Of a DNA stretch of 56,475 bases, positions 42,261 to 53,132 are shown in pieces; the stretch's first letter is position 1; each line of letters starts with the position of its first letter. The DNA is taken from the NCBI RefSeq assembly GCF_022230955.1, contig NZ_JAKKFI010000074.1, positions 1 through 56,475 of the forward strand, in the 5' to 3' direction. Position numbers and translations under genes: made by a program. The DNA comes from Micromonospora cabrerizensis. Its GTDB lineage: Bacteria > Actinomycetota > Actinomycetes > Mycobacteriales > Micromonosporaceae. Below the pieces are notes generated by a model. That model ran no database searches. It was not told where the DNA came from and worked only from the letters and a program-made list of their open reading frames with translations.

Positions 42261-43223
42261 TCAGCGGCGGAGCGTCGCCGACGGCGACTCGCCGAACCGG
42301 GCCCGGTACTCGGTCGCGAACCGGCCGAGGTGCACGAAGCCGTGCTGGAGGGCAACCGTCGTCACGGACACGCCCGGCTCGGCCGAGCGGAGCGTCCGGT
42401 GGGCCGCGTCGAGCCGGTAGGCCCGCAGGTACGCCGTCGGGGTGGTGTGCAACTCCCGGCGAAAGCAGTCCTGCAGCGTCCGTACGCTCACCCGCAGCGC
42501 CTCCGCGACATCACCGACGGTCAGTGCCTCGCTGTGGTGGTCGGAGATCAGGGCGCAGGCCCGGCGGACGAGCCGCCCGGGGTTGGGGTGGTGGCCCGGT
42601 TCGACGAGCAGGTCGGACTGGCTGTGCCGGTGGGTCAGCAGCAACTTGCCGATGAGCCCCTCTTCGAAGCGGGCGGCGACCTGCGGATGGTCGAACAGCG
42701 ACGCGTCCGTCGGCTGCGACAGCTCGTCGGCGAGAAAGGCCACCCCGCGTGCCCACGCCTGCGCGGTCGACGTGGTCATGACCATTGCGAGGTCGAAGCG
42801 GACCGGGACGTCCACCGCTCGCCCCAGGAGGCGGGCGAGTTCCCGGTCCACGGCGCGCCGGTCGGCGTAGAAGATCCGGTGTGGCGTCCCCTCGGACCAC
42901 CGCATGTGTGAGGGCTCGTACGGGGACAGGACAGAGGCGGTGCCGGGCGTCGAGGCCACGGTGTGACCGGAGTGCCGGACCATCGCGCTGCCGGCGCGGG
43001 GGATCTGGACGAGGTAGAAGGTCTCCAGAGGGGGCGGCTCGATCTGCACCTCCTGCCCGTAGTCGAGGTCGATGACACCCACCCCGCCCACCCGGCGCGC
43101 CGCCATCCGCAACTGGACGCTGCGCACCCCCGCCTGCGGGGTGAGCTGGTGCGGGCAGAAGACCCTGCCCACCTCGGCGCGGGCCTGATCGACGTCGTTG
43201 GTCCGGACCGTCACCGCGTCCAT
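42261..43223 (-). CDS. AraC-family transcriptional regulator
   Basis: 320 aa. N-terminal cupin-like ligand domain of the AraC_binding_2 type (FYLVQIPRAGSAMVRHSG, LSPYEPSHMRW) and a C-terminal double helix-turn-helix from about 220 (LTVGDVAEALRVSVRTLQDCFRRELHTTPTAYLRAYRL and VTTVALQHGFVHLGRFATEYRARFGESP). ATG 43223 has GGGAGG at 6 nt. Diverges from a flavin monooxygenase gene, its probable target, as in other AraC-monooxygenase pairs. Confidence 0.92.
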   Translation of the reverse strand: MDAVTVRTNDVDQARAEVGRVFCPHQLTPQAGVRSVQLRMAARRVGGVGVIDLDYGQEVQIEPPPLETFYLVQIPRAGSAMVRHSGHTVASTPGTASVLSPYEPSHMRWSEGTPHRIFYADRRAVDRELARLLGRAVDVPVRFDLAMVMTTSTAQAWARGVAFLADELSQPTDASLFDHPQVAARFEEGLIGKLLLTHRHSQSDLLVEPGHHPNPGRLVRRACALISDHHSEALTVGDVAEALRVSVRTLQDCFRRELHTTPTAYLRAYRLDAAHRTLRSAEPGVSVTTVALQHGFVHLGRFATEYRARFGESPSATLRR

Positions 43224-43450
43224 CCGACACCTCCCGGGCGTCCTGGTGCGCTGACGATATGGCGTGACCGAGCCGACGGCGCACGAAAGCCGCCTACCCG
43301 ACACGGGACGAACCGGCCGCGTACGGCGGACAGCCTCTGCGTCCTGCGGATAGCGACCTTCGCGGCGCGCTCATTAGCGTGCGGTCACCGCTGGCGACCA
43401 CCACCGCCGCCGCGGTTCTCAGCAGCGGTTCACGCACTTTGGAGGATGCC

Positions 43451-45043
43451 ATGAGGATTGCCGTCGTCGGTGCTGGATTCGCCGGCCTGAGCGCAGCGAA
43501 GGTGCTGCGGCAGAGCGGATTCGACGTCACCGTGTTCGAGAAGGCGCCCGACGTGGGTGGGGTGTGGAGTCGCACCCGGCGTTATCCCGGTCTGCACACC
43601 CAGAACAACAAGGGCACCTATCACCTGTCCGACCTGCCGATGCCCGCCCACTATCCGCAGTGGCCGTCGGGGGAGCAGGTGCAGCAGTACCTGGAGAGCT
43701 ACGTCGACACGTTCGGGCTCGCGAGTGTGCTGCGCCTGTCCACGGAGGTCGCCTCCGCCGAACTCCTCGACGACGAGACCGCGTGGCTGGTCGCGTCCCG
43801 GCCCGCGGGCGCCCAGTCCCCGCTGACGGTGGAACGGTACGACCACCTGGTCGTCGCCAACGGCATCTTCTCCGAGGCGGTCGTCCCGTCGTTCGACGGT
43901 CACGCCAACTTCGCCGCCGCCGGGGGGCGCGTGCTGGCGGCGGGGGAGTTCCACGACATCGAGGCGGCGCGGGGTGGGAACGTTCTCGTCGTCGGGTACG
44001 GCAAGTCGTCCTGCGACGTGGCGATCCCGTTGAGTGACGTCGCCGCCCAGACCCACGTCGTGGCTCGCGACCTGCTCTGGAAGATGCCCCGGAAGCTCGG
44101 CGGGGTGCTCAACTACAAGTACCTGCTGCTGACCCGGATGGGTGAGGCGCTGTTCCGCTACATCAAGCTGAAGGGCTTCGAGCGGTTCCTGCACGGACCG
44201 GGAGACGGTCTGCGCCGAAAGATGGTCGACAGCGTCGGCTCGCTCGCGACCAGGCAGCTCAAGCTGCGCGAGCTGGGTCTCGTGCCGAACGGCAGCTTCG
44301 AGGACATCGCGCGCAGCACGGTCAGCCTCGCCACGGAGGGCTTCTTCGAGCGCGTCGCCGACGGCCGCATCAGCGTGCACCGGGACCAGGTGATCAAAGA
44401 GCTGCTGGTCGACGGCGGTCGGCCCGCCGCTCGCCTGGCCGACGGCACGGTGCTCGCGGCCGATCTGGTGATCTGTGGCACCGGGTTCCGTCAGCGCGTG
44501 CCGTTCTTCGACGACGCGCTGCACGCCCGGCTGGAGGACGAGGCGGGCAACTTCATGCTCTACCGCCAGATCCTGCCGGTCGGCGTACCGCGGTTGACGT
44601 TCGCCGGCTACAACTCGTCGTTCTTCAGCCCGCTCGGCGCGGAGATGGCGGCGGTCTGGACGGCCGCGTACCTGCGGGGCGGGATCACCCTGCCGACCGA
44701 GGGCCGGATGCGCGACGAGGTGCGAACCCGCCTGGCCTGGATGGCGGCGCGCACCAACGGGCGGCACGCCCGCGGCACGAACATCATCCCGTTCTCGATG
44801 CACAACATCGACGAGGTGCTCGACGAGCTCGGGCTCAACCTCGGGCCGCTGACCCGGGCCCGGCAGTGGCTGTTCCCCGTCGACCCGCGCTCCTACCGCA
44901 GGGTGACCGCACGCATGATCCGGCGTACCACCGGTGCGGGCGCGGCGGACCGGGTCGCAACCTCCGGCCCACCCGCGCGACGCGGTGCGAGTGGCGGGGC
45001 CACGGCGGACAGGCCCGAACCCGCCGGTTCGGTATCCGCATAA
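43451..45043 (+). CDS. flavin-containing (FMO/Baeyer-Villiger-like) monooxygenase
   Basis: 530 aa. FAD fold at the N-terminus (IAVVGAGFAGLSAAKVL, GxGxxG at 7-12), FEKAPDVGGVWSRTRRYPG, and a second dinucleotide fold for NADPH near 175-190 (NVLVVGYGKSSCDVA). The Baeyer-Villiger fingerprint FxGxxxHxxxW is not intact (GEFHDIE is seen instead), so classical FMO-type N- or S-oxidation or an atypical monooxygenase is equally possible. GGAGG 5 nt before the ATG. Probably controlled by the divergent AraC protein. The last 40 residues are low complexity. Confidence 0.85.
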   Translation: MRIAVVGAGFAGLSAAKVLRQSGFDVTVFEKAPDVGGVWSRTRRYPGLHTQNNKGTYHLSDLPMPAHYPQWPSGEQVQQYLESYVDTFGLASVLRLSTEVASAELLDDETAWLVASRPAGAQSPLTVERYDHLVVANGIFSEAVVPSFDGHANFAAAGGRVLAAGEFHDIEAARGGNVLVVGYGKSSCDVAIPLSDVAAQTHVVARDLLWKMPRKLGGVLNYKYLLLTRMGEALFRYIKLKGFERFLHGPGDGLRRKMVDSVGSLATRQLKLRELGLVPNGSFEDIARSTVSLATEGFFERVADGRISVHRDQVIKELLVDGGRPAARLADGTVLAADLVICGTGFRQRVPFFDDALHARLEDEAGNFMLYRQILPVGVPRLTFAGYNSSFFSPLGAEMAAVWTAAYLRGGITLPTEGRMRDEVRTRLAWMAARTNGRHARGTNIIPFSMHNIDEVLDELGLNLGPLTRARQWLFPVDPRSYRRVTARMIRRTTGAGAADRVATSGPPARRGASGGATADRPEPAGSVSA

Positions 45044-45210
45044 GCGCCGGGCACGCGACAAAGATGGATAAAGTACGCAGATAGCGGATGGGCGGGGTCG
45101 GTCGGCGGGGAGGCTCGGGGGCGATGGCAGCGGGACAGGTCGCCGACCATGGTCACCACCGTGGCGTGCCCGTGTCGGCGGCCCTGGCCGGCTGAGCTGT
45201 CCCGCCGTCC

Positions 45211-46407
45211 GTGTTGACGCGCATCGGGCGCCGTGGGCTCGGCGACAGCAGAAGCCCGAACTCGGCGACCGTCCTGGAACTGCTCTTCGACATCGTCTAC
45301 GTCTTCGCGCTGGCCCGCCTCGCCGGGCGGGTCGCGGACGACCTGACCATCGTCCGGCACACGCTGCTGTCCGAGGCGGGCCAGACCGTCCTCTTCTTCA
45401 CGGCGATGTGGATGATCTGGTCGCTCAACGCCCTGCTGGCAAGCACGTACGACCCCCGGCGCTCCGATCTGCAGGCCGTCCTGCTGGCCACGATGTTCGG
45501 CACGCTGGTGCTGGCTGTCACGTTGCCGCAGGCCTTCGGCCAACGCGGCGTGGTCTTCGCCTGCACCTACGTCGTCATCCAGGTCGGACGACCGCTCTTC
45601 CTGGCGTTCGCACTGCGGGGCCACCCGGTGCACGCGTTCGCGCTCCGGGTGCTGACCTGGCACGCGGTCACCGGCGTGCTCTGGATCAGTGGCGGCATCA
45701 GTGGAGGCCTCGGTCGAGGCATCTTCTGGACCATCGCTCTCGCCATCGAAATGATCGGCGCCGCCACCACCTACCCGCTTCCCCGCATGGGCGGGAGACA
45801 GCTCAACAGCCTGGGGGTCACCGTATCGGAGGAGCATCTCGCCGAGCGGTACAACCAGTTCTTCATGATCGCTCTCGCCGAGGTGGTGCTCGAAGCCGGC
45901 GCCGCGGTCAGCTTCCCGGGGTTCTCCACCACGGGAACCATCACCCTCATCGCCTCGTTCGTGGCAGTGGTCTCGTTCTGGCGGATCTACTTCTACCACG
46001 TCAGGTCCGGCCACGCCTCGACCCCGAGCGGTCAGGGGGTCCGGCTGTCGCGGTGGGCGAGCTACAGCCTGCTGTTGATCGTCGGTGGCATCATCTGCAC
46101 CGCCGTCGGCTTCGGGCAGGTCATCGAGGACCCGCACCCGCCGATCGACTGGGCGCTGGTGGCCATCATCTTTGGCGGTCCGGTGCTGTTCCTGATCGGG
46201 CGCAGCTCCCTGGAGCGGGCGAGCAGGACCGCTCCGCGGTGCCGGGTGCTGTATCTCGGCGCGGTGGCGCTGGTCGTGGTGGCCCCGACGATGGTGCTGC
46301 TCCCGCCGGTCGCCGTGGCGGCCCTCGCGGCGGTGATCCTGGCCGGCATCGCCGTCTTCGACCAGCGAGCCCACCAGCGTGGGTCGGAGACCAACCCGAC
46401 GCTGTGA
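45211..46407 (+). CDS. low-temperature-requirement A (LtrA) family membrane protein
   Basis: 398 aa with about ten to twelve hydrophobic spans. The N-terminal signature TVLELLFDIVYVFALARLAG (E-L-F-D-x-V) and the repeated LAEVVLEAGAAVSF are LtrA hallmarks. Function is poorly known; the family is named after a Listeria cold-growth mutant. GTG 45211 has no good ribosome site, and TTG 45214 is no better, so the start is uncertain. The 167-bp region upstream shows nothing definite. Confidence 0.83.
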   Translation: MLTRIGRRGLGDSRSPNSATVLELLFDIVYVFALARLAGRVADDLTIVRHTLLSEAGQTVLFFTAMWMIWSLNALLASTYDPRRSDLQAVLLATMFGTLVLAVTLPQAFGQRGVVFACTYVVIQVGRPLFLAFALRGHPVHAFALRVLTWHAVTGVLWISGGISGGLGRGIFWTIALAIEMIGAATTYPLPRMGGRQLNSLGVTVSEEHLAERYNQFFMIALAEVVLEAGAAVSFPGFSTTGTITLIASFVAVVSFWRIYFYHVRSGHASTPSGQGVRLSRWASYSLLLIVGGIICTAVGFGQVIEDPHPPIDWALVAIIFGGPVLFLIGRSSLERASRTAPRCRVLYLGAVALVVVAPTMVLLPPVAVAALAAVILAGIAVFDQRAHQRGSETNPTL

Positions 46408-46481
46408 AACCCGTTGCGGGCCGGCGATCGACCGGCGTATGTTCTTGCGGCACGCCGTCGAGCCGGGAGGAGGTCAGAACA

Positions 46482-46532
46482 ATGTCCGATGTTCTGCGCC
46501 CCCACCGCGCTCCGGCGTCCGCGCGGATCTGA
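46482..46532 (+). CDS. tiny ORF before the acetyltransferase gene (possible leader peptide)
   Basis: 16 codons (MSDVLRPHRAPASARI) preceded by GGGAGGAGG, one of the strongest ribosome sites in the window, at 8 nt. It ends 33 bp before the GNAT gene. It could be a real small protein or a translated leader. No homologue is recognised. Confidence 0.4.
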   Translation: MSDVLRPHRAPASARI

Positions 46533-46565
46533 CCCGGGGCGCGCGCTTCCCGGAGGACCCAAGCC

Positions 46566-47462
46566 ATGACTGATCTGGTCATCCGTCCGCTCGTCGCGGG
46601 CGAGGAAAACCTGTTCGACTCCATGCCTGACCCCCTGCCCCAACTGCGCCAGGTCGGCTACGCCGACGGGGTCGCCGGCGGCGGCTACCGGCCCGAGACC
46701 ACCTGGGTCGCCCTGCGCGGCGACCGGGTGGTCGGCCGGGCCGCCTGGCTCCTTCCACCGGGCGCCGTCGGCGCCCCCTGGCTGGACCGGTTCGATCTGG
46801 ACGCCGAGCCCGAGGTCGGCGCCGAGTTGCTGCACGCCGCACACCAGGCACTGGGCGGCCCCGGCCTGTACTACGCCGCCCTGCCGGCGCACTGGCGACG
46901 CCGCCCCGAGGTGCGGGCCGTGGTGGAGGCGCCGATGGCCGCGGCCCGGCTCGCCGGCCTGGTCGAGCGGGGGGAGCGGCTCCGGTGCTCCTGGACGGGC
47001 ACACCCCTGCCGGCGTCCTCCGGGCGGTACGACTTCCGCCCGCCCGTCGACGCGACGGAGGTCAACACCCTGGTCTCCAGGATCGCCGAGCCGGACGTGC
47101 TGACCGGCGTCGAGATCGCACGGGTGGTCAGCGGCGTCGACCTCGCCACCGACCCCCTGGCCTGGTTGGGGAACGGGGTGCAGGGTTGGCGCGTCGCGCT
47201 GGACGCCGGAGAGCCGGTGGGCCTGGTCGGCACCGCCGGGGACGCCTGCTATCCGCTTCTCGTCTACCTCGGCCTGCTCGACGAGGCGGCCCGGCCCGAA
47301 CTGTTGGCCGAGGCGGTGCGGATGCTGGCCGCCGATGGCGCCCGGGAGGTCATCGCCGACGTCGACGCGCGCCGGGTGGCGGTGCTGGCCGAGCTGGAAC
47401 GGACCGGCTTCCGGCAGTTGCGCACCAGGGTCGTCTTCGCGCCGGCGGACCAGCAGGAGTAG
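46566..47462 (+). CDS. GNAT-family acetyltransferase-like protein
   Basis: 298 aa. Two halves with GNAT-like folds: VIRPLVAGEENLFDSM with TTWVALRGDRVVGRAAWLL in the N-terminal half, and VALDAGEPVGLVGTAGD with LVYLGLLDEAARPELLAEAVRML, the acetyl-CoA-side helix, and RTGFRQLRTRVVF at the C-terminus. The acceptor substrate is unknown. GGAGG 9 nt before the ATG. Confidence 0.75.
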   Translation: MTDLVIRPLVAGEENLFDSMPDPLPQLRQVGYADGVAGGGYRPETTWVALRGDRVVGRAAWLLPPGAVGAPWLDRFDLDAEPEVGAELLHAAHQALGGPGLYYAALPAHWRRRPEVRAVVEAPMAAARLAGLVERGERLRCSWTGTPLPASSGRYDFRPPVDATEVNTLVSRIAEPDVLTGVEIARVVSGVDLATDPLAWLGNGVQGWRVALDAGEPVGLVGTAGDACYPLLVYLGLLDEAARPELLAEAVRMLAADGAREVIADVDARRVAVLAELERTGFRQLRTRVVFAPADQQE

Positions 47463-47539
47463 CGGATCGGGGGGTGCGCCCTGTCACCGGGGCGCACCCT
47501 GACACCGGCGTCGACCTCCAGCCCTGCCAGCATCTGGCC

Positions 47540-48484
47540 ATGCTCATCGTCGGCGTACTGACGCTGGTCGTGGCGGCGGTCGCCGTGCTCTGCCTCGGGC
47601 GGTCGCTGCGCCGTGAGCCGCCGGTCGCACCGGCGCAACCGCTCGACTTCGACGCCGCCGTCCGTGCCGCCGAGGCCGTCATCGCCGCCGAGGCGGCGGA
47701 CCCGGAGGTCCGGCCGGAGTCGCGGAGCCGTCTTCTGAGCCACGGCTCTCAAACCGGCAGGGTCGTGCTGCTGCTGCACGGATACACCCTCGCCCCCGAC
47801 CAGTACGACGGACTGGCCGAGGAGTTCTTCGACCGTGGCTACAACGTCTGGGTCCCGCGGGCCCCGCAGCACGGCACCGTCGACCGGCTGGCCCACCACC
47901 GGGTCCAGGCCGGTGCGCTGACGACGTACGCCGCGCAGGCGTTGGCCGTCGCCGAGGGCCTGGGAGACGAGGTGGGCGTCGTGGGGATCTCCGGCGGCGC
48001 CGTGCTGGCCGCCTGGCTGGCCCAGGTGCCAGGCACCGTCGTACGCCATCTGTTGTTGCTGTCGCCGTTCTTCGGCCCGGACCCTCGGCAGGCGCCGGCC
48101 TTCGCGGTCCGCCCGCTCATCCTGTTGTACGGGCGCCGCGTCCTGCCCGACCGCGTCACGTCGCGCGGCTACTCCCTCGCCGCCGTCACCCAGTACCTGA
48201 GCATCGCGCGCACTCTGCCGAAGTCGCCACGACGGACCGGTCTGCGGACCGCGGCGGTCGCGATCAGCCCCCTCGACGGTGTGGTGGACCTCGCTGCGGC
48301 GGTGCGGGTGCCGCGCCGGATCGCCGACGCGAACGCGATCCCGCTCCAGGTCTGCACTCTCCCGGAGGCGTTGGGCGTCGGCCACAACACCCTCAACCTC
48401 GGCGCTGACGGGCCCGAGTTGCGCCGGCTGTACGTCGCGCTCTACGAGGGGGAAAGAGGATCGAGCCCGATCACGCGGGCTTGA
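47540..48484 (+). CDS. membrane-anchored alpha/beta hydrolase
   Basis: 314 aa. An N-terminal hydrophobic segment (about 2-21) may anchor or export the protein. The hydrolase core starts near 70: VVLLLHGYTLAPDQYDGLA, nucleophile elbow GISGGAVLAAWL, and a final His in VGHNTLNLG. Carboxylesterase or lipase-like; substrate unknown. Weak ribosome site at ATG 47540. Confidence 0.8.
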   Translation: MLIVGVLTLVVAAVAVLCLGRSLRREPPVAPAQPLDFDAAVRAAEAVIAAEAADPEVRPESRSRLLSHGSQTGRVVLLLHGYTLAPDQYDGLAEEFFDRGYNVWVPRAPQHGTVDRLAHHRVQAGALTTYAAQALAVAEGLGDEVGVVGISGGAVLAAWLAQVPGTVVRHLLLLSPFFGPDPRQAPAFAVRPLILLYGRRVLPDRVTSRGYSLAAVTQYLSIARTLPKSPRRTGLRTAAVAISPLDGVVDLAAAVRVPRRIADANAIPLQVCTLPEALGVGHNTLNLGADGPELRRLYVALYEGERGSSPITRA

Positions 48485-48506
48485 GCTGGCGCGGGTCGGC
48501 CGGCGT

Positions 48507-48543
48507 GGGGCCCTCGCGGCGACATCGCCGTCGCGAAGGCCCC
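48507..48543. terminator. bidirectional terminator
   Basis: GGGGCC-c-TCGCG / CGCGA-a-GGCCCC, 11 pairs with one mismatch around a 13-nt loop, between convergent genes. Confidence 0.65.
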
Positions 48544-48554
48544 CTGCCGTTGCG

Positions 48555-49658
48555 CTACCGCGTGGGCGGGGTGGCGCCGTTGAACACCGGCGGGGCGTAA
48601 CCGGCTGGCTTGTCGCCGATGCCGAGGCCGGGGCTCACCACCCAGGACTGGTACTGCGGGGTAAACATGCCGTACACCAGCCCGAGGTTCGGGGCGCTCG
48701 CCTCGTCGAGCCGCCGACGGGCGTCCGCCGGGATCTCGAAGTCGAGCGCGCCAAGGTTGCTGGCGAGTTGCTCGGGGCTGCTGGCCCCGACGACCACCGA
48801 GGCGACGGCGGGCTGGGTGGCCACCCAGTTGATCGCGACCTGCGCCATGCTGCGCCCGAGATCGGCGGCCACACTCTCCAGTGCCTCGATGACCTGCCAG
48901 TCGCCGGGGCTGATCTCCCGACCCGCGGCGTCCGGGTTGGTCAACCGGCCGGTCCCGCTCATGCCCTCGCTGGTCCGGCGGTACTTGCCGCTGAGCAGGC
49001 CGCCACCGATCGGGCTCCAGGCGGTGATTCCCATTCCCAGGGTCTGCGCCATCGTCACGAACTCCGCCTCGATGTGCCGGGTGACCAGGGAGTACGGCAG
49101 CTGCACGTTGATCATCGGAGCCAGCCCGTGCGCCTCGGCGTAGCTCTGCGCCCGGGCCGCGTACCAGGCCGGTACGTCGGAGAGCCCGGCGTACCGGATC
49201 TTGCCGGAGCGCACCAGGTCGTCGAAGGTGTGCACGACCTCCTCGACCGGCGTGATCCGGTCCCAGGTGTGCAGCAGGTACAGGTCGATGTAGTCGGTGC
49301 CGAGCCGGCGCAGCGACGCCTCCACCGCCCGCGTGATGTGCTTGCGACCGTTGCCGCTGGCGTTCGGGTCGGTCGGGTCGACGGTGTTGGTGGCCTTGCT
49401 GGTGAGCACGAGCCGTTCGCGGACGCCGGCCCGGCCGATCAGGCGGCCGAGGATCTTCTCGCTCTCCCCGGCGGTGTAGAAGTCCGCCGTGTCGATGAAG
49501 TTGCCCCCTGCCTCCAGGTACTGACGGAAAATGGGCTCCGCCTCCTCCTCGGTCTTGCCGTAGGCGGCGTGGAACCCGTCGACGCCGAAGTTCATGGTGC
49601 CCAGCGCCAGCCGGCTCACCCGTAGGCCGGACCGCCCGAGCAGGTAGTAGTGGTTCAT
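48555..49658 (-). CDS. aldo/keto reductase
   Basis: 367 aa. NADPH-dependent carbonyl reductase barrel: LALGTMNFG, catalytic Asp and Tyr in DTADFYTAGESE, Lys in LTSKATN, His in LLHTWD, and the cofactor segment VVVGASSPEQLASNL. Substrate unknown. Diverges from a TetR gene that probably regulates it through the palindrome at 49724. Confidence 0.93.
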   Translation of the reverse strand: MNHYYLLGRSGLRVSRLALGTMNFGVDGFHAAYGKTEEEAEPIFRQYLEAGGNFIDTADFYTAGESEKILGRLIGRAGVRERLVLTSKATNTVDPTDPNASGNGRKHITRAVEASLRRLGTDYIDLYLLHTWDRITPVEEVVHTFDDLVRSGKIRYAGLSDVPAWYAARAQSYAEAHGLAPMINVQLPYSLVTRHIEAEFVTMAQTLGMGITAWSPIGGGLLSGKYRRTSEGMSGTGRLTNPDAAGREISPGDWQVIEALESVAADLGRSMAQVAINWVATQPAVASVVVGASSPEQLASNLGALDFEIPADARRRLDEASAPNLGLVYGMFTPQYQSWVVSPGLGIGDKPAGYAPPVFNGATPPTR

Positions 49659-49723
49659 CGCCGATTCCTCTCGATCGCGTGTCGGCCCCAGGTGGGCCGT
49701 TGCAGACCTTTGCTCGGGAAAAA

Positions 49724-49739
49724 TGGACCGGCAAGTCCA
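49724..49739. promoter_or_regulatory. candidate TetR operator
   Basis: TGGAC-cggcaa-GTCCA in the divergent gap between the aldo/keto reductase and TetR genes; a second small palindrome, GGTCGGACC, lies at 49753-49761. Confidence 0.4.
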
Positions 49740-49796
49740 AAGCCCGCGCTAGGGTCGGACCGGCAGGTACGGATGCTCACCGGTGACGGAGGTCGC

Positions 49797-50429
49797 ATGA
49801 CACGGGCGTTGACCCGAAAGGGCGAGGCCACCCGGGCGCGGATCGTCGCCGGCGCGGCCGCCGAGATCCGCGAACGCGGTGTCGACGAGGTACGCCTCGA
49901 AGACGTGATGGCCCACACCGGCACCAGCAAGGGACAACTCTTCCACTACTTCCCCGGCGGCAAGGAAGACCTGCTGCTCGCGGTGGCCCAGCACGAGGCC
50001 GATCAGGTGCTCACCGACCAAGAGCCGATGCTCAGCAACCTGACGTCCTGGCCAGCCTGGCTGGCGTGGCGCGACCGGCTCGTCGAGCGCTACCTCGCGC
50101 AGGGCGTGAAGTGCCCACTCAACGGGCTGCTCGGTCAGACCGGCCGACGCGCACCGGGTGCGCAGGCCATCGTGACCGGGCTGATGTGGCGCTGGCAGGC
50201 GGCGATCACCGAGGGCATCCGGCACATGCAGTCGACCGGGGACATCGGCCCGGACGTGGACCCCGAGCGCGCCTCCGCGGCGCTGCTGGCCGGCATCCAG
50301 GGTGGCGTCCTGCTGCTGCTCTCCACCGGGAAGATCGACCACCTCGAGGCGGCCCTCGACCTCACCATCGACTCGCTTCGGGCCAGCGCCCTGGTGACCA
50401 GAGAACAGGAAGGGCGCGACAATGAGTGA
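49797..50429 (+). CDS. TetR-family transcriptional regulator
   Basis: 210 aa. DNA-binding domain at about 8-55: TRARIVAGAAAEIRERGVDEV, LEDVMAHTGTSKGQLFHYFPGGKEDLL, the YxxAxS-type LmrA/YxaF subgroup pattern. The C-terminal ligand domain contains LNGLLGQTGRRAPGAQ and LLAGIQGGVLLL. GGAGG at 4 nt. Divergent from the aldo/keto reductase; the next gene overlaps its end by 8 bp. Confidence 0.9.
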   Translation: MTRALTRKGEATRARIVAGAAAEIRERGVDEVRLEDVMAHTGTSKGQLFHYFPGGKEDLLLAVAQHEADQVLTDQEPMLSNLTSWPAWLAWRDRLVERYLAQGVKCPLNGLLGQTGRRAPGAQAIVTGLMWRWQAAITEGIRHMQSTGDIGPDVDPERASAALLAGIQGGVLLLLSTGKIDHLEAALDLTIDSLRASALVTREQEGRDNE

Positions 50430-51174
50430 CGACGACCGGCCACCGTTGGTGCTGCTGCACGGCCTCACCTTCGACCGGCGACAGTGGGACCCGCTCCGGC
50501 GCGAGCTTGCGGCGATCGACCCTGCCCGGCAGGTCCTCACCCTCGATCTGCCCGGTCACGGCGACGCGCCACGGCGGCAGTCCTACGGGATGGCGGAGGT
50601 CGCCGAGGTGCTGCACGACCAGGTGACCGAGGCCGGTCTCGCCCAGCCGATCGTGGTGGGACACTCGGTCGGCGCGGTGGTCGCCACGACGTACGCGGCC
50701 CGCTATCCGGTGCGCGGTGTGGTGAACCTGGACCAGATCCTGCTGCCCGGCCCGTTCGGTGCGGCCGTACGCCAGGCGGAGCCGACACTGCGCGGCCCGG
50801 ACTGGCGGCGGGTGTGGGACGCCATGCTGGCCGGGATGGGCGTCGAGTCGTTGCCGGCCGAGGCGCGCGAGATCGTGACCACCGCGACCGACCCCCGGCC
50901 GGACCTGCTGCTCGGCTACTGGGGCGAGATCCTGCGCGGCTCCGACGAGGACATCGCCGCCGAGCGGCACCGTGACCTGCGGTCCATCGGTGAGCGCCGG
51001 ATCCCCTACCGCTGGGTGACCTCGTCCGAGCCGCCACCCCGTTATCTGACCTGGCTGACGGCCACCCTGCCGGAGATCGTGGTGACCGTGCTGCCCGGTG
51101 GCCACTTCCCGCACCTGGCGGAGCCGGCGACGATCGCCCGGCTGCTGGTGACCGGCGCAGAGGGCCGACGGTGA
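50422..51174 (+). CDS. alpha/beta hydrolase
   Basis: 250 aa. LVLLHGLTFDRRQWDPL, DLPGHGDAP, nucleophile in VVGHSVGAVVATTYA, and VLPGGHFPHLAEP supplying the His. A cytosolic esterase or related enzyme. Overlaps the TetR gene by 8 bp, so the two are coupled and the hydrolase probably handles a compound sensed by that repressor. Confidence 0.88.
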   Translation: MSDDDRPPLVLLHGLTFDRRQWDPLRRELAAIDPARQVLTLDLPGHGDAPRRQSYGMAEVAEVLHDQVTEAGLAQPIVVGHSVGAVVATTYAARYPVRGVVNLDQILLPGPFGAAVRQAEPTLRGPDWRRVWDAMLAGMGVESLPAEAREIVTTATDPRPDLLLGYWGEILRGSDEDIAAERHRDLRSIGERRIPYRWVTSSEPPPRYLTWLTATLPEIVVTVLPGGHFPHLAEPATIARLLVTGAEGRR

Positions 51175-51213
51175 GCTAACCTCCGAGGCGAGTTGCCGAG
51201 GATCGGAGCAGGC

Positions 51214-51281
51214 GTGGCAGGTGACGACGACATCTCCGGGTGAGAACCCGGACCGGCCGCCGACGGGCGCGTGAACGCGCC
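51214..51281 (+). promoter_or_regulatory. candidate leader peptide and hairpins before the ABC-F gene
   Basis: A nine-residue reading frame (GTG 51214 to TGA 51243, MAGDDDISG) has GGAG 5 nt upstream. Its stop codon lies inside the first of two hairpins: CCGGGT-gaga-ACCCGG (51236-51251) and GGCGCGT-ga-ACGCGCC (51266-51281). Resistance ABC-F genes are often controlled by drug-stalled leader translation and attenuation, so this 190-bp leader is a good candidate for it. The frame itself is very short. Confidence 0.45.
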
Positions 51282-51364
51282 ACCGTCGCCGCGGCCCCCG
51301 TCGTCATGCCCTGCTCCCGCCGGGCCACGCGTGTGCGCCCGGATCTCCCCCCTCCGAGGTCCCC

Positions 51365-53078
<1,714 letters not shown>

Positions 53079-53098
<20 letters not shown>

Positions 53099-53120
53099 CC
53101 CACCCCACCCCTGACCCACC
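53079..53120. repeat. 16-bp tandem repeat overlapping the ABC-F stop codon
   Basis: CTRACCC at 53079, 53095 and 53111 gives a 16-bp period; the middle copy contains the TGA stop at 53096-53098. As with the chitosanase gene, the stop-codon region has been duplicated in a unit not divisible by three. Confidence 0.75.
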
Positions 53121-53132
53121 CCCCTCGCCGGT

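Noticed and set aside
45408..46532. 374-codon + strand frame overlapping the LtrA gene
   Set aside because: Shadow of LtrA; only its last 17 codons, after the strong ribosome site at 46466-46474, were kept as a separate tiny ORF.
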